64,000 nt of DNA. Origin: Blastomyces gilchristii SLH14081 (Eukaryota > Ascomycota > Eurotiomycetes > Onygenales > Ajellomycetaceae). Below the pieces are notes generated by a model. The model made no database searches and was not told the origin of the DNA. It saw only the letters and a program-made list of their open reading frames with translations. The DNA lies in NCBI RefSeq assembly GCF_000003855.2, contig NW_003101675.1:1227584-1291583 (forward strand), in the 5' to 3' direction. Made by a program: the position numbers and the translations under genes. This document shows, one piece after another, positions 1 to 9,838 of this stretch. Within the stretch, counting starts at the first letter, position 1. Each line of letters begins with the position of its first letter.

Positions 1-451
1 TAATATCTATAAAGTCAACTATTATACATGTATCAATTTCAGATATGTAAAATCAGAAAATTCCAGCTCAGAATATAAAAACTCTTTACAAATTGTAGTA
101 TTTTCACACCTTCTGATACTTTGAAATTATTTAGAAATATCATGATAAAATAAAAGAGAACAAAGTCTTAAAGATAGATATATTAAATAAATAGATAGAA
201 AAGAACAGAAAAGAAAAAGTAAAGTAAAGAGAGAACATAACAAAATAAAAATATTAAAAGATAGTGTATAGCTGTTTTAACAGACTATATCTGATCAATT
301 TTCATCTCTTCATATTCAGATATTTCTGAATTCAGTTATTTTCTCATAGCTGCTTGAGTTTCTGATAAAAAGTCTATTAAGTATTTAATTCCTGTCTCAG
401 TTGAGAATAAGAATCTTGTATTTAATTGATTTAAATCATACTTCTCTTTCC
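1..451 (-). mobile_element. Tad1-like LINE, 3' end fragment (L0)
   Basis: This stretch matches the 3' UTR and last codons of the LINE copies at 8508-8950 and, inverted, 31920-32340 and 43020-43440. Shared landmarks are the block around 'aaagtcaactattatac' and the end of the ORF2 C-terminus. It lies on the minus strand, so the 3' tail is off the left edge. The match stops at about 451, where a different LTR-type repeat begins. It carries no intact reading frame. Confidence 0.75.
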
Positions 452-805
452 AATAATATCTTATAAAATGAGATAATTATAACTGTTAAATCTGAATCTC
501 AGACTTCATACTATCTGAAATAGCAGCTCTTAACTGATGAGAACTACACACTCACAGCTCTACTGCTCATATATCTCTGAAACCTCTGTCAGAGCTCTTA
601 TTCTTCTGCTCTGAAGCTTCATCTCATACATTCAAAACCTCTGGCAGAGCTCTTATTCTTCTGTTCTGAAGCTTCACCTTGTACATATATAAATATTCAC
701 TCTCACTGAGATTCTTGCATCTTTTCTCTTCCTTCTCTGATGTTTTCTATTTTGTTATATAAGTCCTATATTCAATACCAATCTTTTCAGTGTAGGCCCC
801 TTACA
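452..805 (+). repeat. gypsy D-type LTR with adjoining 3' internal sequence, fragment
   Basis: Read on the minus strand from 805, it resembles the left LTR of element D (54989-55258) and then the internal sequence next to it (55259-55400), including the block around 'tctcattttataagatatta'. In element sense it therefore runs on the plus strand and ends in ...CCTTACA at 805. A TATA-like 'tatataaat' lies near 686. A 57-bp unit (about 583-640 and 640-697) is duplicated in tandem. The copy is truncated on its left side at the junction with L0. Confidence 0.6.
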
Positions 806-1126
806 AAAACTGTTACAAGAATACAAAAGTATTGAGTAAATTTAGAAGCAGCTCGATGATAATAGATTATCAAGAATTAAAACCATAATCTCCTGAATGC
901 ATCACGTGGAGAAAAACAATAGAAGAATACCATCAGAAAGAAAAATTAGAGAAAACAAAAATGGAGAGTAAGAACGGCCCTCGTCGAGGGCCAGAGCAGG
1001 AATCAGTTTAGCATCACGGCGAGTGCATATCATAAAGAAAAGAAACACAATATCTCATATAAGAAAAAGTATAAAAGAAAAGAATAAGAAAAAGTCAGTC
1101 ACTCTGTTAGCACTAGTTATCTTGAA
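806..1126. other. gene-free transition into normal-composition island
   Basis: No gene or named repeat seen apart from the palindrome at 976-992. Composition shifts here from AT-rich decayed repeat to the CpG-containing island that starts near 1100. Confidence 0.6.
976..992. other. 17-bp GC-rich palindrome
   Basis: GGCCCTCG and CGAGGGCC are perfect 8-bp inverted arms around a single T. It is isolated in an otherwise AT-rich, CpG-poor stretch about 130 bp past the stop codon of the transcription-factor gene. It could form a very tight hairpin; no function can be assigned. Confidence 0.6.
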
Positions 1127-4100
1127 TCAGAATTCCCAGTTGTTTTCAATTCCATCTGGATGATGCTGTTCACCAAGACGTTGTAGAACTCCTGCTCCTT
1201 CATTCAGGAGCCCACTCATACCATCAGGTTGGAGCCATCTGGTGCGTACCTATTCAAGCAGTCCGCGAGTATCGCGTCTTATGTAATGAGGTATCTACCT
1301 GCGCGAAATTTGGGACCGTGATGGAGCAGGCAGCTTCAATGTAGATACATATGTTCTTGGAGAGGCGGGAGGGGAAAATGGAGGGCAGTTACTTGCTGTT
1401 GATGCCGTTGAAGTATCGGCGCCATAGGCCCAGCATATAAGGGCGCAAACATACAATGTCCAATTGGCGTGCAATGCTGTTATTGGACCTGCTTCGTTGG
1501 ACTGTGACAGTATCGTATGCTGTTCAATCTGAGACCCAGGTGTAGAATACAGGTTTTCGGTTCGGTGTATATCGTTACCGGATTGCGGATTAACGTTTAA
1601 ATGAGTTATGCAGCCACTTCCATCGCTGAATCGAGCTCAGGCATGAGAGAGGTCCGTATTTGGAGAAATTAACCCTGGAGTATGTCCCAATACTGGATGA
1701 TCGATAGCATATTCCAAAACCCGTAGCGCATGCCAAACTCCCTTTTTTAGTTCATCAGTGTCAGAAACCCACAAACGTAATGCCTTCTTGGCCTGGTGAT
1801 ATTGGTGATATTCCGCTTGGTCTGTGAGTTTCCCATTAAAGAGCCAAGATTCGCCGCTAACTATTAGAATAGCTTTGAGCGGAGCACGATATGCTGCGAG
1901 GAGTGCGTGATATGCGAAGAGTGTTTGGCTTGGATGGGTTACAGGGCCGCATGCTTCACTACATTGTACGAGTTCTTTTGCAGCCGTCCCCTACTTCATC
2001 CTCCTAATAAAAGCCTCTAGCGTTTGCTCCAGATCTATCGATCGCATATTCGTAAGCAAAGAATAGGAAAGAATCAGGTTTGATTGAAATGTATCAAGTT
2101 TCAGCGTGCTGTCATTTCGGCGAATAATTCGCGCTGCAGCAGAGGAGAGAGTTAGTGACTCTGATGCCCTGGCGTATCCAGCCCATTCTTCAATCCCAGC
2201 ACTTTCCCATAATTCGGTTTTGCAAGGGAATGGTAAGTCGATATGTTCTACATTTCGAATGTTGGATCGCGGCGTTCGGATAAGGAATGCCAAAGGCTGC
2301 TTGCTGAAACAGGGTCCTCTGCTGAACATTAAGGAGGAAAGCGGCTTGTAATATCCGCCGTCAGGTTTTATTTTGCACCTAAAAGCTATATGCTTTCTCT
2401 AGATACAACCGCTTCTCATCCTCGGAAAAAGTATTAAAAATAGCGAGTGGGTTTTTTGACATCCAATGGCGGTTTTGGATAAACTACCCTGCCCGATATT
2501 AGCAATGATCACAATGAGCCATTTGAGGAAAGCTCACAGTTCCGTATAAAGATTTAAACCATGGAGATAAGGTAACATCAGCCTTCCTAGATCGGTATTT
2601 TGAGAGGTATTCGAGTTAAAAAAAACGGCTTCGATATCAGAAATCTGAGGACGGATTGTAATTGGGTTTCTCTGAATTCACGTCCGCATCTTTTCAAGGG
2701 GACTTTTTTCGCCAGTGCATTTTACCTAGGCGAGAAGCTTGAGGCATGCTTCTAAAAGAAGTAGAGAGTATTCTTTCGCATTGGGTCATGTATCATGCTG
2801 CGATCCTATCGCTACCATGGCACCGGACATTAACGGTATTGGGTTTACGGCGCAAAAGCTTGGGCGATGGACAATCGGAAAGATAGGGTGAAAGTGCTTC
2901 CAATAGCACTCAAGGCAGTCCTGCCATTGGGCAGTGTCGGTTATCTCCATGCCGTCATTTCGGAGAATGACTCCGGGGGAGAAATTAAGTTCTCGTCGCA
3001 GGGCATACCACTCATTTCTGTCCAGTGGGGCGAAGGGTACTGGTACGTGTAGGGCTAACAGAATGTTAATTCTAGTTCTCCCATAGCGACAACGAATGGA
3101 AGGTTCACCTACTGTTTGAAGGATATCACCTTCAAGGGAGATAGGTAACATCGGGGAAGTAGAAGTTCCTGCCTGAAGAGGAGTCCAGTCGGGAGCTGTA
3201 GGGGTCATTTTAAAGGATGATGTATGCGTTTGTGGATGGTAAAATGATTCAGAGTAAGATTGGTCCATAATAGGCGTACGTTGTGGGAATTGAAAAGGAT
3301 TTATATCAGAAGCGGGCGATCGACAGCTGTCAGGTGAAGAATATACCATTGTATCGTCGGCATTTACTTGCGGTGAATCGGAAAACAAGTCCCCTCTAAC
3401 TAGTCCCCGTTCCGGCTCACACCATACAGGCATAGAATAATCGTTCGCGAAATGGTGCTGGGTCCCCGGTTGCACAAGGGAGCCGATTGACATTAAATCC
3501 CCATCATGGGGAACGGCTGGAACAGATGTGTGTTGTTGATTTAATGATATAGGTGACATTAAGCCCTGTGGTTCTGAAGTCATTGATACCGGGCTCAATT
3601 GGATGTGAGTTTCACGGCGAGTGTTTCCTGGAAGTGCGTTCAACTTATCGTTGCTGAAGTAACAAGTTAGCAAAGCTAATGGCTATGAGTGATAAGAACA
3701 ACACATACTGCTTTTTTTCCATATGACGAACGCACAAGTCTTTCCGTTTGAATGCCTTGCCGCATCCCTCAACACTACATTTAATACTGGCGACTGGATT
3801 ATGGTTTGATGCATGTCGTCTAAAGAATGTTAGAGCAGTTCACATACAATGAAGCGTATACAAGAGAAAACCCACCGTACATGTTCCGCTCTTGAGAAAA
3901 GCTAAGAGTAAGAATATTCAGGTTAACAGCAAGTTATTACAGGTAGGTGAAGGACAATATATATTTTCCATACCTTTTCACACCCTGGGTACTGGCATTG
4001 ATGAACTTTTTTCCCTTTTAGCGCTTTGCTCACTTTTCCTGTTCTTGGGGTGTATGTCATTGGGCCTATATCGGAGACTGCCCGTTGGTGCCTTGGGTTG

Positions 4101-4327
4101 AAAGCCATATTGGCTGACATAGCATTTGGTGAACCAAGATGTGCTGTCAATGAATTCGGTGCAGGGGGGTTGCTTTGAGAGTGTACTATTGCTGGCAGAG
4201 GCCTGCTACGTATATGTGTGAAGGTGGAAGCGGGATTAAAGCCCTGGAGCCGGGATGGTGAAGTCCTTATAGCAGATTCATGCCGATCCTTAAAAGCTTG
4301 GCGCGATTTCGGCGACGCCCTAGCCAT
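1127..4327 (-). pseudogene. C2H2 zinc-finger / fungal_trans (PF04082-type) transcription factor, disrupted
   Basis: Nuclear DNA-binding regulator of the ascomycete C2H2 + fungal-specific TF domain type. Start ATG at 4327 (MARASPKSRQAF; an in-frame ATG at 4384 is an alternative). Four exons fit in phase: 4327-3974, 3901-3876, 3819-3709, then 3653 on; introns are 72, 56 and 55 bp, the last with GTATGT donor and GCTAAC branch. Splicing gives two adjoining fingers: C-x4-C-x12-H-x3-H (CQYPGC...HASNH) and C-x4-C-x12-H-x4-H (CSVEGC...HMEKKH). The middle domain starts at ECYWKHFHPIFPIVHRPSF. From 2788 the frame breaks: TGA after QHDT, further stops, and frameshifts before LEYLSKYRSRKADV (~2600) and between LLNVQQRTLFQQ (~2310) and NVEHIDLPFP (~2255). 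The C-terminal half is still readable (LPFPCKTELWE, VWHALRVLEYA, YVCALICWAYG, GLLNEGAGVLQRLGE) down to a stop at 1127-1129. Target genes unknown. The 5' part could still make a finger-only protein, but the full protein is not encoded. Confidence 0.85.
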
Positions 4328-6000
4328 GATTGTTTCGAGGGTTAGGATGGAGCAGGATGATAAATAAGAGTGCAGATGTCTCAAATCTAGAGTCTAGAAG
4401 ATTTGGGGCTAATTCTGCGAACGGGCTGAAGAAGCGAAGTATAGATGATACAATTGGGTCACCAACTGTACATAGTCTAGGTGGTGCAAGATAAGTAGGG
4501 GCCACAAGAGAAAAAATAGAAATATAATAATGTTAGCGGCGAGGACAGGGTTTTGAATAGTCGACCAGCACCTGTTCGGTAGAAGACCATACGGATAATC
4601 CTAAAGCAGGTGAAACGCGCAGCAAGATATATAGCTATGAGGCTGGCCAAGATCAGCCCCTTTAGAAGTGATTGTCAAACCTCGATGTAGGAACTCAACG
4701 TAGTGGCGTGTAGTGTACCTGAACCACAGCGCTAAAAAACAGGCTAGCTGCAGTGGTTTGAAGCATGGCTCAAAATGGAAACCCGCCATCTGCGCAGTAA
4801 AGCCCAATGAACATTTGCGGCTGAGGCGCTGAGAACTAACCGTTTTGAATAAGGGAGGATCTGTGATCGGCTCATAGACCAATGATCGGACCGAGCGGTC
4901 GCAGCGAGTGTTCCACGGTTGAGAGGAAGGGCGGTTTGGAGTTGAAACATCAAGGTTGATGTGACAAGTCTAGTCTGGGTTCGTCAAAATTAACTCTAAA
5001 ACTAAAAAAAGATTAGTTATGCTACATAAGGCTTGGCTCAAATGTCCTGTGTTGCTATTATTATGTTTCCGCTTTGCTGGATGTAGTATGGTCTGCAGCC
5101 ACCATGCATGACAAGGGGGAGCTGCTTGTCGAGATTCTTGATTTAGCTGCAACTGAGCAATCGGCCACGAATGTTGCAGAGCCAGATACGAACGTCGGAA
5201 CTCCACATTTGGCAACGTGGATAATCTGTGCCTCCTAGGTCGTGGATGGTGGGACCTTTCAAGATATGTGCATAATTTAGCTTCTGAGAAGCCTGCGCTA
5301 AGGATTCGAAGCCGTTGAGGCAAGGATCTTGAAACACCTGAGGCTCTTCTGTCACTTCCTCCCGGAAGGGTGCCGTTGCGTGATATCCAACCTTCCCGTA
5401 GAAAACTTAACTTGATTCCTAAAATGTCCTCAGGAGCTCAGCGGTTTCCCGATATTTACAATAACAGAACAGAGGGGTTGAGAGTTCTGTCCGAAGCTCA
5501 GACAAGAGTCATTGACTCAGGGAAACTTGTGTTATTCAGAAACAATGGTTGTATGTATCATTTCTGAAGCAGTCCAAATGACGCAGCAACAGTAGGGCAA
5601 TGAGTTGTGCTAAATCGGGAAGAAATGTGGTTGCTCAGCGGGCGCTCCCGAAGAAGCCGTACCCTAAATTTAAAGTATGATTGTTCATTCGCTAATAGGG
5701 TAACACTAAGTCCTCTTTTATCTAGTGGTCTAATAATAGATTATACTAGCCCTAATTGGGCTTCTTGGTTGCATGCGAATCCGGTTATTTCAACCCTGGA
5801 ACCTACCCGTCTGTTTCCCCAAGCACTGGAGTGCTGGCGCGGTTTCCAGATTTGGAATCGGTCTCATACCTCATGACTAACGGATCGCTTCATGGCTACA
5901 CGGTTTTATGCACGCATATGCACGTATATGCAGCGATATATATTCTGGAGCGTTTTGTTGGCGCATGTTGCATATAATTTCTACAAGCCTTAATCGCTTG
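4328..6000. other. intergenic, upstream of the transcription-factor gene
   Basis: Normal base composition with CpG present. Several frames of 60-120 codons are open on both strands, but none shows a recognisable motif, a splice-supported extension or a conserved copy elsewhere in the window. It probably contains the promoter and 5' UTR of the minus-strand gene. A run of alternating 'gcatatgcacgtatatgc' steps lies near 5912-5930. Confidence 0.5.
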
Positions 6001-6106
6001 CCTATGCTTGCAAATAATAGCTACACATGACTCATATTGATGAATTTCACATAATCTGCTGTGATTAATAAAGAGCAATTATATAGATGAAAAAAATGAG
6101 TAAAAC

Positions 6107-6138
6107 TGCAGCGTACGCCAATTGCAGCGTACGGCAAC
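6107..6138. repeat. 16-bp tandem duplication
   Basis: TGCAGCGTACGCCAAT is followed directly by TGCAGCGTACGGCAAC (period 16, two copies). The core keeps CpG dinucleotides in a locally AT-rich setting. Confidence 0.7.
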
Positions 6139-6243
6139 CGTGTATAGTACGTGTAAAATGATAAATCTTGTCTCATTCCTTTAAGATGGAGATGAGCGGG
6201 CGCCCTTATATATATAAGTACATGCTTGTCTGTTTACCATGGT

Positions 6244-6404
6244 TGACTTTACAAAAGGAAGGAGCGGAAGCTCTGAGAAGGAAGAAGTAGAAGCCCTGTC
6301 TAGATAGGGGAAGAAGAATGAAGCGGAAGAAGAAAAGAGTGAAAGAAGGAAGAAGCGGAAGAAGAAAGAAGCGGAAGAAGAGAGGAGCAGAAGCCCTGGG
6401 AAGT
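6244..6404. repeat. purine-rich minisatellite (GGAAGAAG-type)
   Basis: About 160 bp, nearly all purine on the plus strand, made of irregular GAAGAAG / GCGGAAGAAG units with two larger blocks ending in AGAAGCCCTG. Open frames through it are composition artefacts. Confidence 0.75.
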
Positions 6405-6680
6405 AGCAAGAGTGGTGCCAGGAAATAAGAGGTCATACACTATGAACGCCACCAACATCATATTACTACTATTTTTCTTATCATCAGCTTACTACAAAAC
6501 TCGTCTAATACTCACTAATGCTAGCTCTCTTGGCTCGCACATTTGTTTTACTATAAATAGCTCTATCTTTTGTATGGAATTAGATATGATAGATAGTGTA
6601 CAGATAATATAAGAAGCAGATCTTGATACACTTAAGATTCATATGTTTCCAACATATTCATCCGAGATACCATTCTGACA

Positions 6681-6694
6681 GTTATGAGCCCGGT
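6681..6694 (+). promoter_or_regulatory. putative primer-binding site of Copia type
   Basis: GTTATGAGCCCGG follows the probable LTR end directly. It resembles the Copia-type primer site that pairs with the anticodon region of initiator tRNA-Met (consensus GGTTATGGGCCC) rather than with the tRNA 3' end. The call rests on that resemblance. Confidence 0.5.
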
Positions 6695-6963
6695 AAGCAG
6701 CATCTGAATAGAAGCGTGATACACTGGTCTCAATCCTCATTTGAACTGATAACTATCATTCGAACTCAGATGATTGATCCTCATTTGTAATCATTCCGAA
6801 CTACTCGACTGTTATACACTGAATCGCGGTGAGCAGCATATGAATAGAAGCGCGATACACCGATCTCAATCCTCATTCAAATAGATAACTATCATTTGAA
6901 CTGACACAATTGTACCCTCACTCGTATATGTTCCGAAATTACTTGGCTGATATACACCCCGAA
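6692..6963 (+). repeat. 136-bp tandem duplication in the Copia leader
   Basis: The unit starting GGTAAGCAGCATCTGAATAG at 6692 recurs as GGTGAGCAGCATATGAATAG at 6828. The blocks 'gatacac', 'tctcaatcctcatt' and 'gataactatcatt' keep the same spacing. The second copy diverges after about 75 bp. Confidence 0.75.
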
Positions 6964-7259
6964 TTCTGATCATATCTATCATGCAAATACTTGAACTGAT
7001 TCCTCAATCCGTTCAATATAACAATGACTAGTGCGACTGTTCACCATAGTGTTCCTGGAGATTGGAAACTTTGGTACAAGCATATGCTAGAATATGCAAA
7101 GGACAAGAAGGTATCAGACTTCATCAATCTTGATAAACCCGATATCTTCTCTGGACTAGAAGAACCTCTGGAACCTGAGTGTCCAGAAGAAGCCACCGCG
7201 GAGGCCAAGATAGCATATGACATCAAGGTCACTGTGTGGAAAACCAAATATATGAAACA

Positions 7260-7363
7260 TGTTGACTGAGTGCCTATATGAGGCCACGTGACCCACACAC
7301 CTATTCATTAGAATGCTGCGCGGCTAGATTAGTGTACAATCAACTAACCTTTCACCTTCATCA
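7260..7363 (+). repeat. TRIM1 5' LTR
   Basis: 104 bp, TG...CA ends, matches 8162-8266 and the two TRIM2 LTRs (33554-33658, 52432-52536). This copy keeps the most CpG, for example ctgcgcggctag. Confidence 0.85.
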
Positions 7364-7439
7364 GGTTATGAGCACTTAGCCACTCCTGCGCCATTTCAAC
7401 TACACGCTTTAAAAAGGAGTTAGTTCTGTGAGTCCTCTA

Positions 7440-7783
7440 TAGACTGGCCGCCAGAACCGTGAATTTCACATTTGATTTCATTTGATCTGATCTCATACAT
7501 TTCTTGATGTGAATTCTGCTGAGACTAGATATTAAAAAAACATGCAAAGTGACTATATATCAGATCTCAAAATGAAATCATAACTGGAAAAAAATGAGAA
7601 AGTAGTCTCATTTGAGTTCATGTAGTCTCATTCTTGGCATAAAGTTACTATTTTTAGACATTTTAAGGTTTTTTTAGACTATTTTTAATTTTTTAAAAAG
7701 TAATACTTTTTGATAACACTTAAATGAGATTTAAAGTCATTTAAAGCAATAAAAATAATTTAAATTAAGAAGTGAAAATTATG
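7440..7783 (+). mobile_element. hAT-like MITE, copy M1, 3'-truncated
   Basis: Starts TAGACTGGCCG and matches the first two thirds of the complete copies, stopping at about 7783. The right terminal repeat and TSD are missing, so this copy was truncated after insertion into TRIM1. Confidence 0.85.
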
Positions 7784-8161
7784 AACTACAATTAAGTAAT
7801 TCATTTTATTAAATACTCAAGATCTACTTAATATGAATATCTAATTAATTCTTTAATAATTAACTAAGACTGCTTATCAGAGTTAAAAGTTATATTAATA
7901 TCAGAGTCAGAAGAGTCAGAGCTAGAGTCGGAGTCAGAACTTATAAGATAAGAAAGATATTTTAGACTATATAAGCAGAATATTATAAAGAAATTTCAGA
8001 AAGAAAGAAAGTAAGAATGAGAAATATTAAAGCTAGAAGTTAAAGATTAATTGACATAATATAAAAGATCTTTGAAGAGAAAGAATCAATGAAATAGATA
8101 AGATTTATATATAATATTTATATCAGTTAGCAGATGCTTAAGAACTTATAGTCAGAGAGAG

Positions 8162-8266
8162 TGTTAACTGAATACTCTATATAAGATTATGTAACTTACA
8201 CATCTAATCATTAGAATGCTGCGCGGCTATATTAGTATATAATTAATCAATCTTTTATCTTCATCA
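8162..8266 (+). repeat. TRIM1 3' LTR
   Basis: 105 bp, starts TGTTAACTG, ends TTCATCA, preceded by the polypurine run CAGAGAGAG. Confidence 0.85.
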
Positions 8267-8849
8267 AAATATAAAAAGATAAATGAAGATATAATAAAAA
8301 TATAATCTATTATATATTAACTGTTACAGCGGTTGCGATCTCTCTAGATCACGTGTTCAATCACTATATTATACTCTTTGTAGATAGCTCTATTAATACT
8401 AGACTGACTGTGTAATTATTATTATTATTATTTTTCTTCAATTATTAATGTATGCAGTCAGAGACTATGACATCTACCTGAGAACTGTTAGTTCTCAGGG
8501 TTTTTCCTATATCTATAAAGTCAACTATTATACATTTATCAATTTCAGATATGCAAAATCAGAAAATTTCAGCTCAGAATATAAAAACTGTTTATAATTG
8601 CAGTATTTTAACATCTTCTAATACTTTGAAATTATTTGACAATATCATGACAAAAGAAAAGAGAACATAGTCTTAAATATAGACACATTAAATAGATAGA
8701 TAGAAAAGAATAGAAAAGAAAAAGTAAAGTAAAGAAAGACTATAATAAAACAAATTATTAAAAGATAGTATATAGCTGTTTTAACAGACTATATCTGATC
8801 AATTTTCTTCTCTTCATATTCAGATATTTCTGAATTTAGTCATTTTCTT

Positions 8850-9643
8850 GTAGCTGCTTGAGTTTCTGATAGAAAGTCTATTAAGTATTTGATTTCTGTC
8901 TCAGTTGAGAATAAGAATCTCATATTTAATTGATTTAGATTATACTTCTCTTTTAATCTAACTCTGAGACTATTATATAATGCACAGTGTATTATAATAT
9001 ACTCAGGATTTTCATTTACATTGCAGAATGAGTATTCTATTGAATCAAATCTCTTATTAAATCTTTGTATATAAGATTTGAAATAGTCATATTCTAGTTT
9101 TAGCTGAATTATAGATGAGAATATTTTCTTTTTACATTGAATTAAACAAGATTTTCACTTGAGTTTTGTTTCAAATCTTGAATAATATATACTCTTCTTT
9201 TATTTCTGTCAGCTTTCATTTCACTTATCTAAACAAGATTCTTTTATCTTTCTCTTTATAAAAGATCGGAATATTATTTTTTGAATAGATCTGCTTATTT
9301 CTGAACTCTTTTTTACAGCTGAATCAGTCAATTTATTGTCATGAATATTTATATAATCAGGAACTCAGTATAGATGAATTATCAGTTGTGATATTCTTCT
9401 CTTTTGCATTTTCAAAACAGAGTTTAAAATCAGTTCAAGATTTATTTAATTATTATAAATCTGACTATTTCTAAGTCTTTCTATAGCAGTTTAACTATTA
9501 CAGAATATTCATATCTCTCTCAAACTATTTTCTCTTTTATGAGATTGCATTTCAATAAGTTTGAAAGCTTTTACTATTATAAATAGTTCAGTATCAAAGA
9601 CTTCAGATTCACAGTCTAAATTTCAGAAATCTGAGATAAAATT
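8850..9643 (-). pseudogene. L1 ORF2 C-terminal piece (RNase H and end of ORF2)
   Basis: Complement of the region coding the RNase H-like and C-terminal Cys/His segment in L2 (31200-32007). It holds the same blocks in the same order, with many stops. Gypsy element A1 begins at its left-flank TSD, so the frame continues at 26274. Confidence 0.7.
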
Positions 9644-9829
9644 TGTGGTCCGGGAGAACGTATGACTGCCGGATAAAAACACAGTCACTTCTGAACATGC
9701 TTACACTTCTGAAATTGCTTACGAATGCAAAAGAGGCTATAGCGGCCACTAATTAATTTAGTGTACTGTATAGAAGAAGTCAGTGTATATCTGTAATCAT
9801 ACACTGACTCAAGCAACCTTTGAATCACA
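9644..9829 (+). repeat. A1 5' LTR
   Basis: 186 bp, TGTGGTCCGG... to ...TGAATCACA. Contains a 19-bp internal duplication (CTGAACATGCTTAC / CTGAAATTGCTTAC) absent from the 167-bp LTRs of A2. Confidence 0.9.
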
Positions 9830-9838
9830 TCTGATAGT

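Larger units (their letters stand above)
6540..7259 (+). mobile_element. Copia-like retrotransposon, 5' end (LTR end, leader, gag start)
   Basis: A TATA-like 'actataaatag' lies near 6550. A probable LTR end ...CTGACA falls at 6680, followed by a primer-site-like sequence. Then comes a leader with a 136-bp tandem duplication and a gag start at 7024. The 5' boundary of the LTR could not be fixed and no second LTR was found. The element is interrupted at 7259 by TRIM1 and resumes at 8267 until LINE L1 begins near 8420. Confidence 0.55.
7260..8266 (+). mobile_element. TRIM1: miniature LTR retrotransposon (non-autonomous)
   Basis: Bounded by LTRs of 104 bp (7260-7363) and 105 bp (8162-8266), both starting TGTT(G/A)ACTG and ending TTCATCA. 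Flanks AAACA (7255-7259) and AAATA (8267-8271) form a 5-bp TSD with one transition. After the 5' LTR comes GGTTATGAGCAC, a Copia-type primer site; before the 3' LTR is the purine run GTCAGAGAGAG. No pol is present: without the inserted MITE the element is only about 0.66 kb. A MITE entered at 7440, and its 3' third plus about 190 bp of TRIM were later deleted, judged against TRIM2. Confidence 0.8.
7024..8305 (+). pseudogene. Copia-like gag, N-terminal part, split by TRIM1
   Basis: The frame from ATG 7024 encodes about 79 residues, including DWKLWYKHMLEYAKDKKVSD and VWKTKYMK. The W-x2-W and acidic/proline spacing are those of Ty1/Copia gag N-termini. The TRIM1 LTR cuts the frame at 7260. Joining 7259 to 8272 (dropping one TSD copy) keeps the frame open for HKKINEDIIKI and then meets a stop at 8303-8305. 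Base composition of 7024-7259 is far less decayed than downstream, suggesting this 5' part escaped mutation. No capsid catalytic motif exists to confirm it, so the family call is by pattern only. Confidence 0.55.

Noticed and set aside
583..697. short repeats that might suggest an array of spacers
   Set aside because: Two tandem 57-bp units in an LTR fragment; no regular repeat-spacer pattern, so not CRISPR.
2106..2351. 81-codon plus-strand open frame
   Set aside because: It lies opposite the readable C-terminal half of the transcription factor and has no motif.
2867..4101. plus-strand open frames of 61-69 codons
   Set aside because: Antisense to transcription-factor exons and introns.
4601..5876. 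several open frames of 65-117 codons on both strands
   Set aside because: Overlapping frames without motifs, introns or repeats; consistent with chance in normal-composition DNA.
6206..6436. 76-codon minus-strand frame rich in Phe/Leu
   Set aside because: Reads through the purine-rich minisatellite; low complexity only.
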